In this document: positions 1 to 8,894 of the stretch, piece by piece
How positions within the stretch are numbered: the first letter of the stretch is position 1
Layout of the letters: every line of letters starts with the position of its first letter
The notes under the pieces: generated by a model
The model's database searches: none
What the model was told of the DNA's origin: nothing
Seen by the model: only the letters and a program-made list of their open reading frames with translations
Program-made: the position numbers and the translations under genes
Assembly (NCBI RefSeq): GCF_000018885.1
Contig: NC_010168.1
Location: forward strand, 1,488,001-1,552,000
Origin: Renibacterium salmoninarum ATCC 33209
GTDB taxonomy: Bacteria; Actinomycetota; Actinomycetes; Actinomycetales; Micrococcaceae
Direction of reading: 5' to 3'
DNA length: 64,000 bases

Positions 1-1058
1 TGCACCCGTTGACGATCTTGGATCGACACACCAACGGGATGAAGTTTGAAGTGTCCAACGCGCAAGGCCAAGTACTGCATCAAGCGACGTTCTACTCAGT
101 AGGCGGTGGCTTTATTGTCCGTGAAGGCGAAGAAGACGCTGCGCTAGCCGAGCTGGACGAAACCCATAAGGGCCTGCCCTTGCCTTTCCGAACCGCTGCT
201 GAGCTGCTGGAACACTGTGGCAAACAAGGGCTTAAGATCTCCGACGTGATGCTGGTCAATGAAAAGGACAGCCGCAGCGAGGAAGAAATTCGTGACGGCC
301 TGAAGCATATTTGGGAAGTCATGGAGGGCTGCGTCGAAGCCAGCCTGGTTCGTGAGGGCTTGCTGCCTGGCGGGCTCAAGGTTCGACGCCGAGCCCCAGA
401 CTGGTATGAGCGGTTGCTCAAAGAAGATAAAGACCGCGACCCGAAGTACTGGCAAGAATGGGTCAATCTGATTGCACTAGCGGTCAACGAAGAGAATGCC
501 TCTGGCGGACGTGTGGTCACTGCGCCGACTAATGGCGCGGCCGGGATCATCCCAGCGGTGCTGTATTACGCACTCAATTACGCGCCCGGCATGGAAGACG
601 CGACGCAAGAAGACAAAGACGACGTCGTAGTAAAGTTCCTGCTCGCCGCCGGTGCTGTGGGCGTGCTGTACAAAGAACAGGCTTCGATCTCCGGCGCTGA
701 GGTTGGCTGCCAGGGTGAGGTTGGCTCGGCGTCGTCGATGGCAGCAGCGGGACTGGCTGAGGTGATGGGTGGCTCGCCCGCTCAGGTCGAAAACGCTGCC
801 GAGATCGCGATGGAGCACAACCTGGGCCTGACCTGCGATCCTATCGGTGGGCTGGTGCAAGTTCCGTGCATCGAACGGAATGCCATTGCTGCTGCGAAAG
901 CAATCAACGCGACAAAGATGGCGCTCTGGGGCGACGGCGAACACCGCGTCTCGCTGGACGAAGTCATCATCACGATGCGTGAAACTGGCAAAGATATGAG
1001 CACCAAATACAAGGAAACTGCGATGGGCGGCCTAGCCGTAAACGTCGTGGAGTGCTAA
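1..1058 (+). CDS. sdaA: L-serine dehydratase (L-serine ammonia-lyase), 3' part
   Basis: The gene is cut by the left window edge; the reading frame is open from the first bases, and the TTG at 9 is an internal leucine, not a start. About 350 residues remain of a family of about 460. The enzyme deaminates L-serine to pyruvate and ammonia in the cytoplasm using an oxygen-labile 4Fe-4S cluster. The cysteine motifs of the alpha domain are visible ([15 protein letters not shown] and [12 protein letters not shown]), as is [15 protein letters not shown]. The C-terminus ends normally with TAA at 1056-1058. A very long hairpin lies between it and the convergent carbonic anhydrase gene. Confidence 0.95.
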   Translation, partial: HPLTILDRHTNGMKFEVSNAQGQVLHQATFYSVGGGFIVREGEEDAALAELDETHKGLPLPFRTAAELLEHCGKQGLKISDVMLVNEKDSRSEEEIRDGLKHIWEVMEGCVEASLVREGLLPGGLKVRRRAPDWYERLLKEDKDRDPKYWQEWVNLIALAVNEENASGGRVVTAPTNGAAGIIPAVLYYALNYAPGMEDATQEDKDDVVVKFLLAAGAVGVLYKEQASISGAEVGCQGEVGSASSMAAAGLAEVMGGSPAQVENAAEIAMEHNLGLTCDPIGGLVQVPCIERNAIAAAKAINATKMALWGDGEHRVSLDEVIITMRETGKDMSTKYKETAMGGLAVNVVEC

Positions 1059-1081
1059 CCCCTCCCTACCTCTACTTACAG

Positions 1082-1140
1082 ACGCTGCACAACTTTTCGG
1101 CCTTAAAACCTATGTTTAAGGCCGAAAAGTGGTGCAGCGT
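1082..1140. repeat. Long intergenic hairpin H1 (26-bp arms)
   Basis: Arms 1082-1107 and 1115-1140 are reverse complements with a single mismatch and a 7-nt loop. The hairpin sits 23 bp after the sdaA stop, between two convergent genes. The plus strand runs into a short T tract (TTTT from about 1140), so it may terminate sdaA, but the stem is far longer than a normal intrinsic terminator. It resembles in shape, not in sequence, the hairpins at 3621, 10303, 39843 and 44791. Confidence 0.85.
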
Positions 1141-1158
1141 TTTGCGTTGCGTGGAGTG

Positions 1159-1653
1159 TTAGCTGGGACTCACTTCGTTCAGACGACCCGTCGCGACGTC
1201 GAAGACGAAGCCGCGGATGGAGTCCTTCTTCGGAATGAACTGGCTGGCTTTGATTCGCGAAATCGATTGTTTGACGTCCAGCTCCACATCGGGAAACGCT
1301 TCAGCTGCCCAAGCCGGGCGAAGTCCAGTTTCAGTCTCAATCGACTTCTTGAAATCATCATCGGTGAAGGTGAGCATGCCGCAATTCGTGTGATGGATCA
1401 GAATGATTTCTCCGGCGCCAAGTAGCCGCTGACTAATAGCCAAGGAGCGGATTTCATCCTCGGTGACTACCCCGCCCGCATTCCGGATGACATGCGATTC
1501 GCCTTCGTTCAAACCGAGGACACGATAGACATCTAGGCGTGCATCCATGCAAGCGAGTACAGCAACATGTTTGCTGGGCGGCAACGGCAATGGACCGCTA
1601 AATTCAGCAGCATAGGCTTTGTTATTGCGGAGTAGTTCATCGGTAACGCTCAT
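1159..1653 (-). CDS. Beta-class carbonic anhydrase
   Basis: A 164-residue beta-carbonic anhydrase of the small actinobacterial type (like mycobacterial Rv1284), interconverting CO2 and bicarbonate in the cytoplasm. Zinc and catalytic residues are present: Cys35, Asp37 and Arg39 in CMDAR, and His88 and Cys91 in HHTNCGM. The ATG start at 1653 is preceded by an AGGA ribosome site. The length is normal for this subgroup. It is convergent with sdaA and separated from it by hairpin H1; nnr lies upstream on the same strand, 138 bp away, so it may have its own promoter. Confidence 0.92.
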   Translation of the reverse strand: MSVTDELLRNNKAYAAEFSGPLPLPPSKHVAVLACMDARLDVYRVLGLNEGESHVIRNAGGVVTEDEIRSLAISQRLLGAGEIILIHHTNCGMLTFTDDDFKKSIETETGLRPAWAAEAFPDVELDVKQSISRIKASQFIPKKDSIRGFVFDVATGRLNEVSPS

Positions 1654-1791
1654 GGGTTTTCCTCACGATCCGCTGGAGGACTCAGAGAAGAGTCCGGTCT
1701 CAGTGTGCGCAGCCCCGAACAGATCCCCAAGCAGCATTACCGGAGAAAACTACTGATGACTCCGTTCGACCAAAAGCGTCCTCAGGTTGCG

Positions 1792-3216
1792 TCAAGTCAG
1801 CAGCTCAGCGAGCACTTTCGGCACTGCTTCGGCAACACGGCTTGCTGTCACCGGACCGCTGCTGGATGCCAACACGCCAGCTCTACCGTGCACGCTCGCG
1901 GCGAGCGCAGCAGCTAACGCTGGCCGCACACCACTCGCTAACAATGCACCGAGAATGCCAGCCAGAGTGTCCCCACTGCCCGCGGTCGCCAGCCAAGCCG
2001 TGCCATCTGATTGGCTGTACACCGGTTCGTCGGCCGAAACCACCAAAGTGGTAGATCCTTTGAGTAGCACGGTTGCCCCGGTGAGTTCAGCGGCAAGGCG
2101 CGCGTGCCGCAAAGGTTCGCGTTCGACGTCGGCCCGAACAGTCCCCTGGCCCCGCCGGCTGAGCAGCGCGGCAAGTTCGCCAGCGTGCGGGGTTACTACT
2201 AGTTGCGGCCCAATCTGGCCGGGCAATAGGGCTAGAGCTCCGGCGTCCACTACTGCTGGCAAGCCTGAAGATATCGCCTCGAAGCTGCGTTGTTCTTGGA
2301 CCGGATCATCGGCAACTCCAGGTCCAACAAGCCAGGCCTGCACTCGATTCGCCGCAACCGTTGGGGCACCAGTAACAACTTCGGCCGGCATCTGGGCTGG
2401 GCCCAAATAGCGGAGCATGCCGACGCCGGCGGCAAGCGCACCGCCGACGGCAAGTTGGGCGGCACCGGGATATTTTGCCGACCCAGCGACCACACCTAGC
2501 ACGCCACGGGAGTACTTGTGATCAGTGGCGCCAGGCTGTGGCCAGTAGGCTGCTAGGTCCGACTCCTCAAGCTGCAGTAATTCAGGCGCAGCCAGTTTCA
2601 AACCCAAATCTATACAGCTAATCTTGCCCACATAGTCGCTGCTGGGCGGCAGCAAGAGACCGGCCTTGATTCGGCCGAAGGTGACTGTCTCTTCCGCACG
2701 GAGTACTCGCCCATCGCTTTCTCCAGTATCCGCGTTGACTCCACTCGGTAAATCGCAGGCAACAATCCCTGGCCGACCGTTGAGAGAATGGGCAAGCCGC
2801 AGCACCTCGCCACGTAGCCCGCCTCGCGCCCCGGTGCCAAGAATCGCATCCACCAAGATATCGGCGTCAAGTCCAAAACTGCGCGCGTGGTCAAATTCCT
2901 TGGCCAAACTCATCGTCCGACCACCAGCGGCTTGAAATGCACTTAGCCCCGCTAAGTGTGCTTTCTCCGCACACAGAACTGCAGTTACGGCAGCGCCACG
3001 CCGGGCCAAAAATGCGCCCGCATACAAAGCGTCGCCGCCATTGTTCCCAGATCCAACTAAAAGCGTCACGGTGCTGCCGTAAACCCCGCTAAGTCGCTGC
3101 GCAACGACGTTTGCCAATCCGTAGGCAGCGCGCGCCATCAGATCTCCGCCAGCCCCGACGTCGAACAGCGCCTGTTCCGCTGCCCGGACGGCAGTTCCGG
3201 TGTATGCGGTAATCAT
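1792..3216 (-). CDS. nnr: Bifunctional NAD(P)H-hydrate epimerase / ADP-dependent dehydratase
   Basis: A 474-residue repair enzyme for damaged nicotinamide cofactors. The N-terminal YjeF_N epimerase domain (about 1-210) shows GSGNNGGDAL and DLPSGVNADTG; the C-terminal ribokinase-like dehydratase domain (about 225-474) shows GSGDTLAG near residue 413. The start lies two bases after the acpS stop, so the two are translationally coupled, the usual arrangement in Arthrobacter and relatives. In many relatives alr and tsa genes follow; here carbonic anhydrase does, suggesting a rearrangement. Confidence 0.95.
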   Translation of the reverse strand: MITAYTGTAVRAAEQALFDVGAGGDLMARAAYGLANVVAQRLSGVYGSTVTLLVGSGNNGGDALYAGAFLARRGAAVTAVLCAEKAHLAGLSAFQAAGGRTMSLAKEFDHARSFGLDADILVDAILGTGARGGLRGEVLRLAHSLNGRPGIVACDLPSGVNADTGESDGRVLRAEETVTFGRIKAGLLLPPSSDYVGKISCIDLGLKLAAPELLQLEESDLAAYWPQPGATDHKYSRGVLGVVAGSAKYPGAAQLAVGGALAAGVGMLRYLGPAQMPAEVVTGAPTVAANRVQAWLVGPGVADDPVQEQRSFEAISSGLPAVVDAGALALLPGQIGPQLVVTPHAGELAALLSRRGQGTVRADVEREPLRHARLAAELTGATVLLKGSTTLVVSADEPVYSQSDGTAWLATAGSGDTLAGILGALLASGVRPALAAALAASVHGRAGVLASSSGPVTASRVAEAVPKVLAELLT

Positions 3217-3218
3217 GA

Positions 3219-3566
3219 CTAGCTTTCGGCGATTACAAAGGCCGTAGAAATTCCGCCATCATGACTCATCGAAAGGTGCCAGCGCTTCACACCTTGAGCT
3301 TCAGCTACTGCGGCAACAGTGTTCTTTGTTTGAACTGTTGGGCCGTTCACATCGAGGCCAATCCAGCAGTCTTGCCAGTTCATGCCAGCCGGGGCACCTA
3401 ACGCTTTAGCCACGGCTTCTTTGGCTGCGAAACGTGCCGCAAGCGAGCGCGTATTAAGGCTTCGTTCTGCGGGGACGAAAAGACGGTCTAAAAGGCCGGG
3501 GGTTCGTTCCAGCTGGCGCCTGAAACGCTCTACATCCACTACGTCGATTCCGATGCCGATAATCAT
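3219..3566 (-). CDS. acpS: Holo-[acyl-carrier-protein] synthase
   Basis: A 115-residue 4'-phosphopantetheinyl transferase that moves the phosphopantetheine arm from CoA to acyl carrier protein. The family motifs [12 protein letters not shown] (metal-binding Asp8) and [14 protein letters not shown] are present, and the length is typical. It is the first gene of a tight pair with nnr. The 5' side is followed by a 198-bp spacer containing hairpin H2. CoA-linked functions coaA and coaD are also in the window. Confidence 0.95.
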   Translation of the reverse strand: MIIGIGIDVVDVERFRRQLERTPGLLDRLFVPAERSLNTRSLAARFAAKEAVAKALGAPAGMNWQDCWIGLDVNGPTVQTKNTVAAVAEAQGVKRWHLSMSHDGGISTAFVIAES

Positions 3567-3620
3567 GAAGCAAGTCTATCGAGACCATAAGACAAACTCG
3601 GCTTCGACATTATTCGCCCA

Positions 3621-3683
3621 CGACCTGTGTGCAGTTAAGCCGAGTTCATCTCGGGCTAACCCTGCTTATCTGCACACCGGTCG
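3621..3683. repeat. Long intergenic hairpin H2 (20-bp arms)
   Basis: Arms 3621-3640 and 3664-3683 are reverse complements with two mismatches, with a small inner CGAG/CTCG stem in the loop. It lies just upstream of acpS in the 3567-3764 spacer, which otherwise holds nothing I recognise. There is no T tract on either side, so a simple terminator role is doubtful. Confidence 0.7.
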
Positions 3684-3764
3684 TCGGTCAAGAACCCTCG
3701 TTAGCCTGGAGCGCCTCATTAGGACGAGATTTACGGGCAGTCGGTTCATCGTTGGATTGCGGAC

Positions 3765-4001
3765 TTAGTACATAAGCCTTGCCGAGACTACCCCGGCAAT
3801 AACTTGAAGATGCAGTTGATCAGGATCAACTTGAATCAACATTTGCGGAGCTGGGCCGTTCCGAAGGCATGTTCCGGTGAGCACATCAGCAGTCGAGATC
3901 TCAAATTGCCAAGCCTCGTTCAACAGAACGATCGTATAGTCGGGTACGTCCGGACCAGGAATAGTCCGAAGAATCCCCGGGCTTTCTAGCGAAGCCGCCA
4001 T
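3765..4001 (-). CDS. Small protein of unknown function, possibly 5'-damaged
   Basis: An open frame of about 79 codons with ordinary codon use for this genome, encoding a mixed acidic and hydrophobic protein (LESPGILRTIPGPDVPDYTI). I recognise no family. The frame continues upstream of the ATG at 4001 for about 15 more codons (NATFDEFELALAGL) to a TGA at 4049. An ATG at 4050 lies in another frame and would join it after a one-base change, so the native 5' end may have been shifted by a small deletion. It lies between acpS and the broken isochorismatase gene and could be a degraded neighbour of either. Confidence 0.35.
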   Translation of the reverse strand: MAASLESPGILRTIPGPDVPDYTIVLLNEAWQFEISTADVLTGTCLRNGPAPQMLIQVDPDQLHLQVIAGVVSARLMY

Positions 4002-4061
4002 CAAACCTGCCAGAGCGAGTTCAAATTCGTCAAAGGTAGCATTCGGTCATCGACCCATCAG

Positions 4062-4584
4062 TTACCCCTCGGCGTCGTGCCAGCTCTGTAAAGTCTCCGC
4101 ATGATTCGGCACAAAAATATCTTCGCTGACCGAACGGGTGACACAAAAATTCTCCAGGTCGCCGTGCGGGTAAAGAGTTTCGTTGGTATGCGCAATGATC
4201 TGATCCGCACTCAATACCGGTGAATCGACCGTAGTGTGCGCATCCTGTAGCAAGGTGACATCAAGGTCCCGCCCCACGGCAGCTCGCACAGCTGTATCTA
4301 CGCAATACTCGCTCTGCATGCCGCAGATCGCCACGTGCGGCATTCCCCGCTCAACCAGGAATGGGCCCAAAACAGTGCGCGTAAACGCACTGTTGTTCGA
4401 CTTGTCGATAGTCACTGAGCCAGCTGGCTGCCGCAGCGATTCGTGCACTTCGAAGCCTGGGCCCTCGCCACCAGCTACATCGCGATCTCGCACAAAGACG
4501 ATCAACGCTCCGGCTTCAACCGCCTTGCTGATCGCCGTCGACCAGATCCTGCTGCGCATCGATAACTAAAAGTGCCTGCGACAT
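4062..4584 (-). pseudogene. Isochorismatase-family cysteine hydrolase, frameshifted near the N-terminus
   Basis: The first codons after the ATG at 4584 read MSQALLVIDAQQDLVDG, the conserved beta-strand and catalytic Asp of the isochorismatase fold. That frame then meets a TGA, while the rest of the protein continues in another frame from about 4540 (SKAVEAGALIVFVRDRD, KSNNSAFT, ICGMQSEYCVDTA with the nucleophilic Cys). The region between the catalytic strand and the first helix is too short, so a small deletion rather than a single-base slip is likely. The ATG directly follows the glmS TAA on the same strand. Function is probably lost. Confidence 0.8.
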
Positions 4585-6468
4585 TTACTCCACCGTCACA
4601 GACTTAGCCAGATTGCGTGGCTGGTCGACGTCGTAACCCTTAGCCTCTGCCAACTCGCAAGCGAAAATCTGCAATGGGACTGTGGCAAGCAGTGGCGCGA
4701 GCAAGGTCGGCGTCTTCGGAATGTAGAAGACGTGCTCGGCGTAAGCCTTGACCGCTTCATCGCCTTCTTCCGCGATCACGATGGTCTTAGCTCCGCGAGC
4801 GCGCACTTCCTGAATGTTCGAAACGATCTTGTCGTGCAGCGAATCTCGTCCCTCGGGCGAAGGTACCACCACAAAGACCGGCTGCCCTTCTTCGATCAGC
4901 GCAATCGGCCCATGTTTGAGTTCGCCAGCGGCAAACCCCTCGGCATGGATATAGGCCAATTCCTTGAGTTTCAAGGCGCCTTCCATCGCTACCGGGAAAC
5001 CAACATGACGACCGAGGAACAAGATCGATTTGGCATCTTTCATGGAGACTGCAAGATCCTTGATCTGCTGCTCATGATCAAGGACGGTTTGGATCTTCTC
5101 TGGCGTAGCCGCCAATTCGTCTAAAATCACTTTGATTTCGTCACGGAATTTGTTGCCTCGCAATTGGGCAAGATACAAACCCAGCAAATACGAAGCTGTG
5201 ATTTGGGCTAAGAATGCCTTAGTTGAGGCAACGGCAATCTCTGGTCCGGCGTGAGTGTATAAAACGGCATCTGATTCACGCGGAATGGTGGACCCATTGG
5301 TGTTACAGATCGCCAGTACCTTGGCGCCTTGTTCGCGAGCATGTCGCACCGCCATCAAGGTGTCCATGGTTTCGCCGGACTGCGAGATGGCCACTACCAG
5401 TGTCTTTTCGTTCACAATCGGGTCCCGGTAGCGGAACTCGTGTGAGAGCTCAACTTCGGTGGGGATTCGGCACCAGTGTTCAATTGCGTACTTGGCAACT
5501 TGACCAACATAGGCAGAAGTACCGCAGGCAATGACAATGATTTTGTCTACCGAGCGCAAAATGGTTTCGCTGATTCGCAGCTCATCCGGAATGAGTTTTC
5601 CACTGGGGTCAGTACGGCCCAGCAACGTGTCAGCAACAGCGCGTGGTTGTTCATGGATCTCTTTCGCCATGAACGATGGGTAGCCATCCTTTTCCGCAGC
5701 AGCGGCGTCCCAATCGACGTGGTATTCCTTACCGGAAGCTGGGTTGCCAAAGAAGTCAGTGATCACGACTTCATCCGGAGTGATCGTGACAATCTGATCC
5801 TGACCGAGTTCAACAGCGCGTCTTGTGTAATCGATGAACCCCGAGACATCTGAACCGAGAAAGTTCTCGCCCTCGCCAAGGCCGACGACGAGCGGTGAGT
5901 TCCGGCGTGCGGCGACCACAACGCCAGGCAACTCGGCGTGAACTGCTAATAACGTAAACGCACCCTCAAGCTTTTGGCAGGCTCGTTGCATAGCAACGGT
6001 GAGACGGATGGATTGCTCGACGTCTGAGGCAGCCTGGTATTCATCGGCCAGCAGCGCGGCGGCGACTTCGGTGTCGGTTTCCGAGAGGAAATTGACTCCC
6101 TTCGCCAGCAAATCTGCTTTCAACTCGGCAAAGTTTTCGATAATTCCGTTGTGGATCAATGCGAGCTTGCCATTATCCGCCAGATGCGGATGGGCATTGA
6201 TATCGGTAGGGCCGCCGTGAGTAGCCCAACGGGTATGACCAATTCCGGTCAAAGAGTCCGGCAAAGGCTCGGCCTCAAGCTCAGCTAATAAATTGGCAAG
6301 TTTGCCTGCCTTTTTGGCCGAAGCAATTCCGCCGTCAGTCAATACCGCAACTCCAGCTGAGTCATATCCTCGGTATTCGAGACGACGAAGGCCTTCTAAC
6401 ACCACATCGAGAGCGCTATACTCTAGACCTCGATCAGCACGTCCGACGTATCCTACGATTCCACACAT
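4585..6468 (-). CDS. glmS: Glutamine-fructose-6-phosphate aminotransferase (isomerizing)
   Basis: Makes glucosamine-6-phosphate from fructose-6-phosphate and glutamine, the entry step to UDP-GlcNAc. I place the start at the ATG at 6468, giving 627 residues beginning MCGIVGYVG; removal of Met exposes the N-terminal nucleophile Cys2. An upstream in-frame extension is not supported. The N-terminal glutaminase domain (about 1-235) is followed by two SIS sugar-isomerase domains (CGTSAYVGQVAKY, SQSGETMDTL, then GRHVGFPVAMEGALKLKE). It is divergent from coaA across 125 bp, where both promoters must lie. glmM for the next step is at 8.9-10.2 kb. Confidence 0.97.
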   Translation of the reverse strand: MCGIVGYVGRADRGLEYSALDVVLEGLRRLEYRGYDSAGVAVLTDGGIASAKKAGKLANLLAELEAEPLPDSLTGIGHTRWATHGGPTDINAHPHLADNGKLALIHNGIIENFAELKADLLAKGVNFLSETDTEVAAALLADEYQAASDVEQSIRLTVAMQRACQKLEGAFTLLAVHAELPGVVVAARRNSPLVVGLGEGENFLGSDVSGFIDYTRRAVELGQDQIVTITPDEVVITDFFGNPASGKEYHVDWDAAAAEKDGYPSFMAKEIHEQPRAVADTLLGRTDPSGKLIPDELRISETILRSVDKIIVIACGTSAYVGQVAKYAIEHWCRIPTEVELSHEFRYRDPIVNEKTLVVAISQSGETMDTLMAVRHAREQGAKVLAICNTNGSTIPRESDAVLYTHAGPEIAVASTKAFLAQITASYLLGLYLAQLRGNKFRDEIKVILDELAATPEKIQTVLDHEQQIKDLAVSMKDAKSILFLGRHVGFPVAMEGALKLKELAYIHAEGFAAGELKHGPIALIEEGQPVFVVVPSPEGRDSLHDKIVSNIQEVRARGAKTIVIAEEGDEAVKAYAEHVFYIPKTPTLLAPLLATVPLQIFACELAEAKGYDVDQPRNLAKSVTVE

Positions 6469-6593
6469 AGGCTCAATCTTACCGGGCTGTCTCGCTCTAG
6501 TCAGACAGCTGGCTATGCAATTGGACACCTTCGCCCTTCCCACCTTTTCACTTCAGTTCGCTCATTTCGAGCGCACAGGGCAGAATCACTTAG

Positions 6594-7556
6594 GTGAGTT
6601 CACAACGCACTGACGCCAATGAAGGCGCTTCACCATTCGTCGAGCTAGATCGGCACACCTGGTCAAGGCTTTCAGCGGAAATTGAGCAACCCCTCAATGA
6701 AGAGGACATTGTTCGCCTGCGGGGTTTGGAAGACCCACTCAATATGAATGAAGTGCGGGAGGTTTATCTACCCGTTTCCAGGTTGTTGAACCTTTATGTA
6801 GCCGCGGCCGGACAACTCCACTCCGCGACCACCACCTTTCTCGGTGAAAAGACTCAGCGCACCCCGTTTGTTATTGGCGTGGCTGGATCTGTCGCGGTAG
6901 GCAAATCGACAACTGCTCGTATTTTGCGTGAAATGCTACGGCGCTGGCCAGATACCCCGAACGTCGAGTTAATCACCACTGACGGCTTTTTGTACCCAAA
7001 TGCCGAGCTAGAACGTCGTGGCATTATGCATCGAAAGGGATTCCCCGAATCCTATGACCGACGTGCGCTATTGCGCTTTGTCAGTGAGATAAAAGGCGGC
7101 GCAGAAGAAGTGCGCGCGCCCTGGTATTCACACCTGACATATGACATCGTGCCTGGAAAAGAAGTTGTGGTTCGCCGCCCGGACGTTTTGATCGTCGAAG
7201 GCTTGAATGTGTTGGCCCCTGCCCGTCCGCGCCAAGATGGCCGTTCGGGATTGGCAGTGAGCGATTTCTTCGACTTCTCCATTTATGTAGATGCGAAAAC
7301 GCCATATATCGAACAGTGGTACATTGATCGATTCCTCTCCTTGCGTAGTTCAGCATTCGCCCAGCCGGAGTCATACTTTCGTCGCTACGCATCGCTTTCA
7401 GATGCCGAAGCGGTGGAAACGGCGCGTGGAATTTGGAAACGAATCAACGAGCCGAACCTCGAAGAAAACGTCTTGCCGACCAGAGGACGAGCACGGCTAG
7501 TGTTGACCAAAGATTCAGACCATTCGATTCGACGAATGCTCTTGCGGAAAACCTAA
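6594..7556 (+). CDS. coaA: Type I pantothenate kinase
   Basis: A 320-residue kinase for the first and controlling step of CoA synthesis, pantothenate to 4'-phosphopantothenate. A P-loop ([12 protein letters not shown], residues 95-106), the TTDGFLYPN motif and the RKGFPESYD motif of the prokaryotic PanK family are all present. The start is GTG at 6594, without a convincing Shine-Dalgarno at normal spacing, so a short or leaderless mRNA is possible. It diverges from glmS and is followed immediately by the VanY-like gene, probably in one transcript. Confidence 0.95.
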   Translation: MSSQRTDANEGASPFVELDRHTWSRLSAEIEQPLNEEDIVRLRGLEDPLNMNEVREVYLPVSRLLNLYVAAAGQLHSATTTFLGEKTQRTPFVIGVAGSVAVGKSTTARILREMLRRWPDTPNVELITTDGFLYPNAELERRGIMHRKGFPESYDRRALLRFVSEIKGGAEEVRAPWYSHLTYDIVPGKEVVVRRPDVLIVEGLNVLAPARPRQDGRSGLAVSDFFDFSIYVDAKTPYIEQWYIDRFLSLRSSAFAQPESYFRRYASLSDAEAVETARGIWKRINEPNLEENVLPTRGRARLVLTKDSDHSIRRMLLRKT

Positions 7557-7557
7557 G

Positions 7558-8331
7558 ATTAGCAAGGAAACCAGCCGTCGGGGCTTGCTCAACGCAGCGC
7601 TAGGTACCGCAGGCTTGCTAACGCTTGGGGCATGTTCAGTAGATGCTGACACTCAGCTTGAGCCAATGCAGGTTAAACCCGTCACGATCGAGACCGTGCC
7701 GACGCCCGAACAGAGGTCGCCTGCGATTATCTCGGCAACATCCCTAGATGATCCACATTCCTTGACCGTGATCGTCAACAAACAACGTCCGCTCAATCCG
7801 CAAAACTACCGACCAGATGATTTAGTAGTGCCCGCAGTGTGTTCTAGCGCTCCGGGTCAAGAATTGCTGCGAGCGTGTGCTGCTGAAGGGTTGGCAAAAC
7901 TGGCCGCTGCTGCCGCAGCAAACGGAACGCCTCTCATCTTGCTCAGTCGGTTTCGTTCGTACGACACGCAAATTGCTACCTATAACTCCTGGGTTTCCAC
8001 TTTAGGTAAAAGCAATGCGGACTCGGCATCAGCGCGGCCGGGATTCTCTGAACATCAAACCGGTTTGGCCGCAGATATTGGTGATTCCGCTGGTTGCAAT
8101 TTGCAAAGCTGTTTTGCTGCCCAACCACTTGCACTATGGGTAAAAGACCATTGTCACGAGTTCGGATTCGTGGTGCGTTACCAGCCAGATCTACAGGGAA
8201 CCACCGGTTTCTACGAAGAGCCGTGGCATTTACGCTACTTAGGCACCGAGCTTGCTACCGCGGTGGTCCGTTCCGGAGTAAGGACACTTGAGGAACATTT
8301 CGGTCTGCCAGCCGCGCCCGACTATCTATAA
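7558..8331 (+). CDS. VanY-family D-alanyl-D-alanine carboxypeptidase, Tat-type lipoprotein; start codon unclear
   Basis: The mature part shows the VanY/LAS peptidase motifs SEHQTGLAADIG and EPWHLRYLG with the zinc and catalytic residues, so it probably trims peptidoglycan stem peptides outside the membrane. The N-terminus reads SKETSRRGLLNAALGTAGLLTLGAC, a twin-arginine signal with a lipobox Cys. No ATG, GTG or TTG opens this signal. The codon at the expected place (7558) is ATT, preceded by GCGGAAAA at good spacing and two bases after the coaA stop. A TTG at 7585 would remove the twin arginines. Either an ATT start is used or an ATG has mutated. Confidence 0.85.
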   Translation: MSKETSRRGLLNAALGTAGLLTLGACSVDADTQLEPMQVKPVTIETVPTPEQRSPAIISATSLDDPHSLTVIVNKQRPLNPQNYRPDDLVVPAVCSSAPGQELLRACAAEGLAKLAAAAAANGTPLILLSRFRSYDTQIATYNSWVSTLGKSNADSASARPGFSEHQTGLAADIGDSAGCNLQSCFAAQPLALWVKDHCHEFGFVVRYQPDLQGTTGFYEEPWHLRYLGTELATAVVRSGVRTLEEHFGLPAAPDYL

Positions 8332-8427
8332 ATTTCGCTGGTAATAGACATCAAATTTGCCTTGTGGTTTGTGGTTTTCGCGTGTCGAGCCTTCTAAATA
8401 GCGCTAATCAGGTCTAACTTTAGTGCC

Positions 8428-8829
8428 ATGATAAAGGGATTCAGAGATTTTATATTGAAGGGTAACGTCGTCGACCTAGCCGTCGCTGTCGTCATTGGTG
8501 CAGCCTTCGGCACCGTCGTCACGACGCTTGTGAACAACATCATCATGCCTTTGATTGCAGGAATCGTAGGCAAGCCCAGCTTTAACGATGTTTGGGCATT
8601 CCAAATTGGCTCGGACCCAGCGAACAAGCTGCTTCTTGGCGCGTTCATTACCGTACTGTTGAACTTCGTCATCATCGCAGCAGCCATCTACTTCATGGTG
8701 GTAGTTCCGATGAACCACGTCATCGCTCGCCGTAATGCCAAGCTCGGCATCAAGGCAGGCGAAGAGACTCCTGACCCGCAGATCGTGCTACTTACCGAAA
8801 TTCGCGACGCACTCAAATCGCGTAGCTAA
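8428..8829 (+). CDS. mscL: Large-conductance mechanosensitive channel
   Basis: A 133-residue homopentameric membrane channel that opens under membrane tension and releases solutes on hypo-osmotic shock. The N-terminal amphipathic helix (MIKGFRDFILKGNVVDLAVAVVIGAAFG), TM1, a periplasmic loop and TM2 (about 72-95) are visible, with an acidic, charged C-terminal bundle. The length is typical. It is convergent with glmM, and the shared hairpin at 8850-8894 serves as terminator. In several relatives mscL lies beside the SAF-protein gene; here that gene is at 24.7 kb. Confidence 0.95.
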   Translation: MIKGFRDFILKGNVVDLAVAVVIGAAFGTVVTTLVNNIIMPLIAGIVGKPSFNDVWAFQIGSDPANKLLLGAFITVLLNFVIIAAAIYFMVVVPMNHVIARRNAKLGIKAGEETPDPQIVLLTEIRDALKSRS

Positions 8830-8849
8830 CTACAAAAATAAGCCTCAGA

Positions 8850-8894
8850 AAAAGCGGCTGGTATTCGTTTAAACGGCGAGTGCCAGCCGCTTTT
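8850..8894 (+). terminator. Intrinsic terminator after mscL
   Basis: A 12-bp perfect stem (8850-8861 with 8883-8894) ends in TTTT on the plus strand. It starts 21 bp after the mscL stop and overlaps the last codons of convergent glmM. It begins with AAAA on the left, so it can also terminate leftward transcription of glmM. Confidence 0.8.

Noticed and set aside
92..550. Open frame of 152 codons opposite sdaA, with several others in this stretch
   Set aside because: It lies antisense to a clear enzyme gene, has Ser/Arg-rich composition and no ribosome site; it is a shadow frame.
6468..6543. N-terminally extended glmS starting at 6543
   Set aside because: GlmS needs Cys directly after the initiator Met; the extension would block the active site.
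4585..6600. glmS ribozyme upstream of glmS
   Set aside because: The 125-bp spacer to coaA has no matching conserved core, and the ribozyme is a Firmicute feature.
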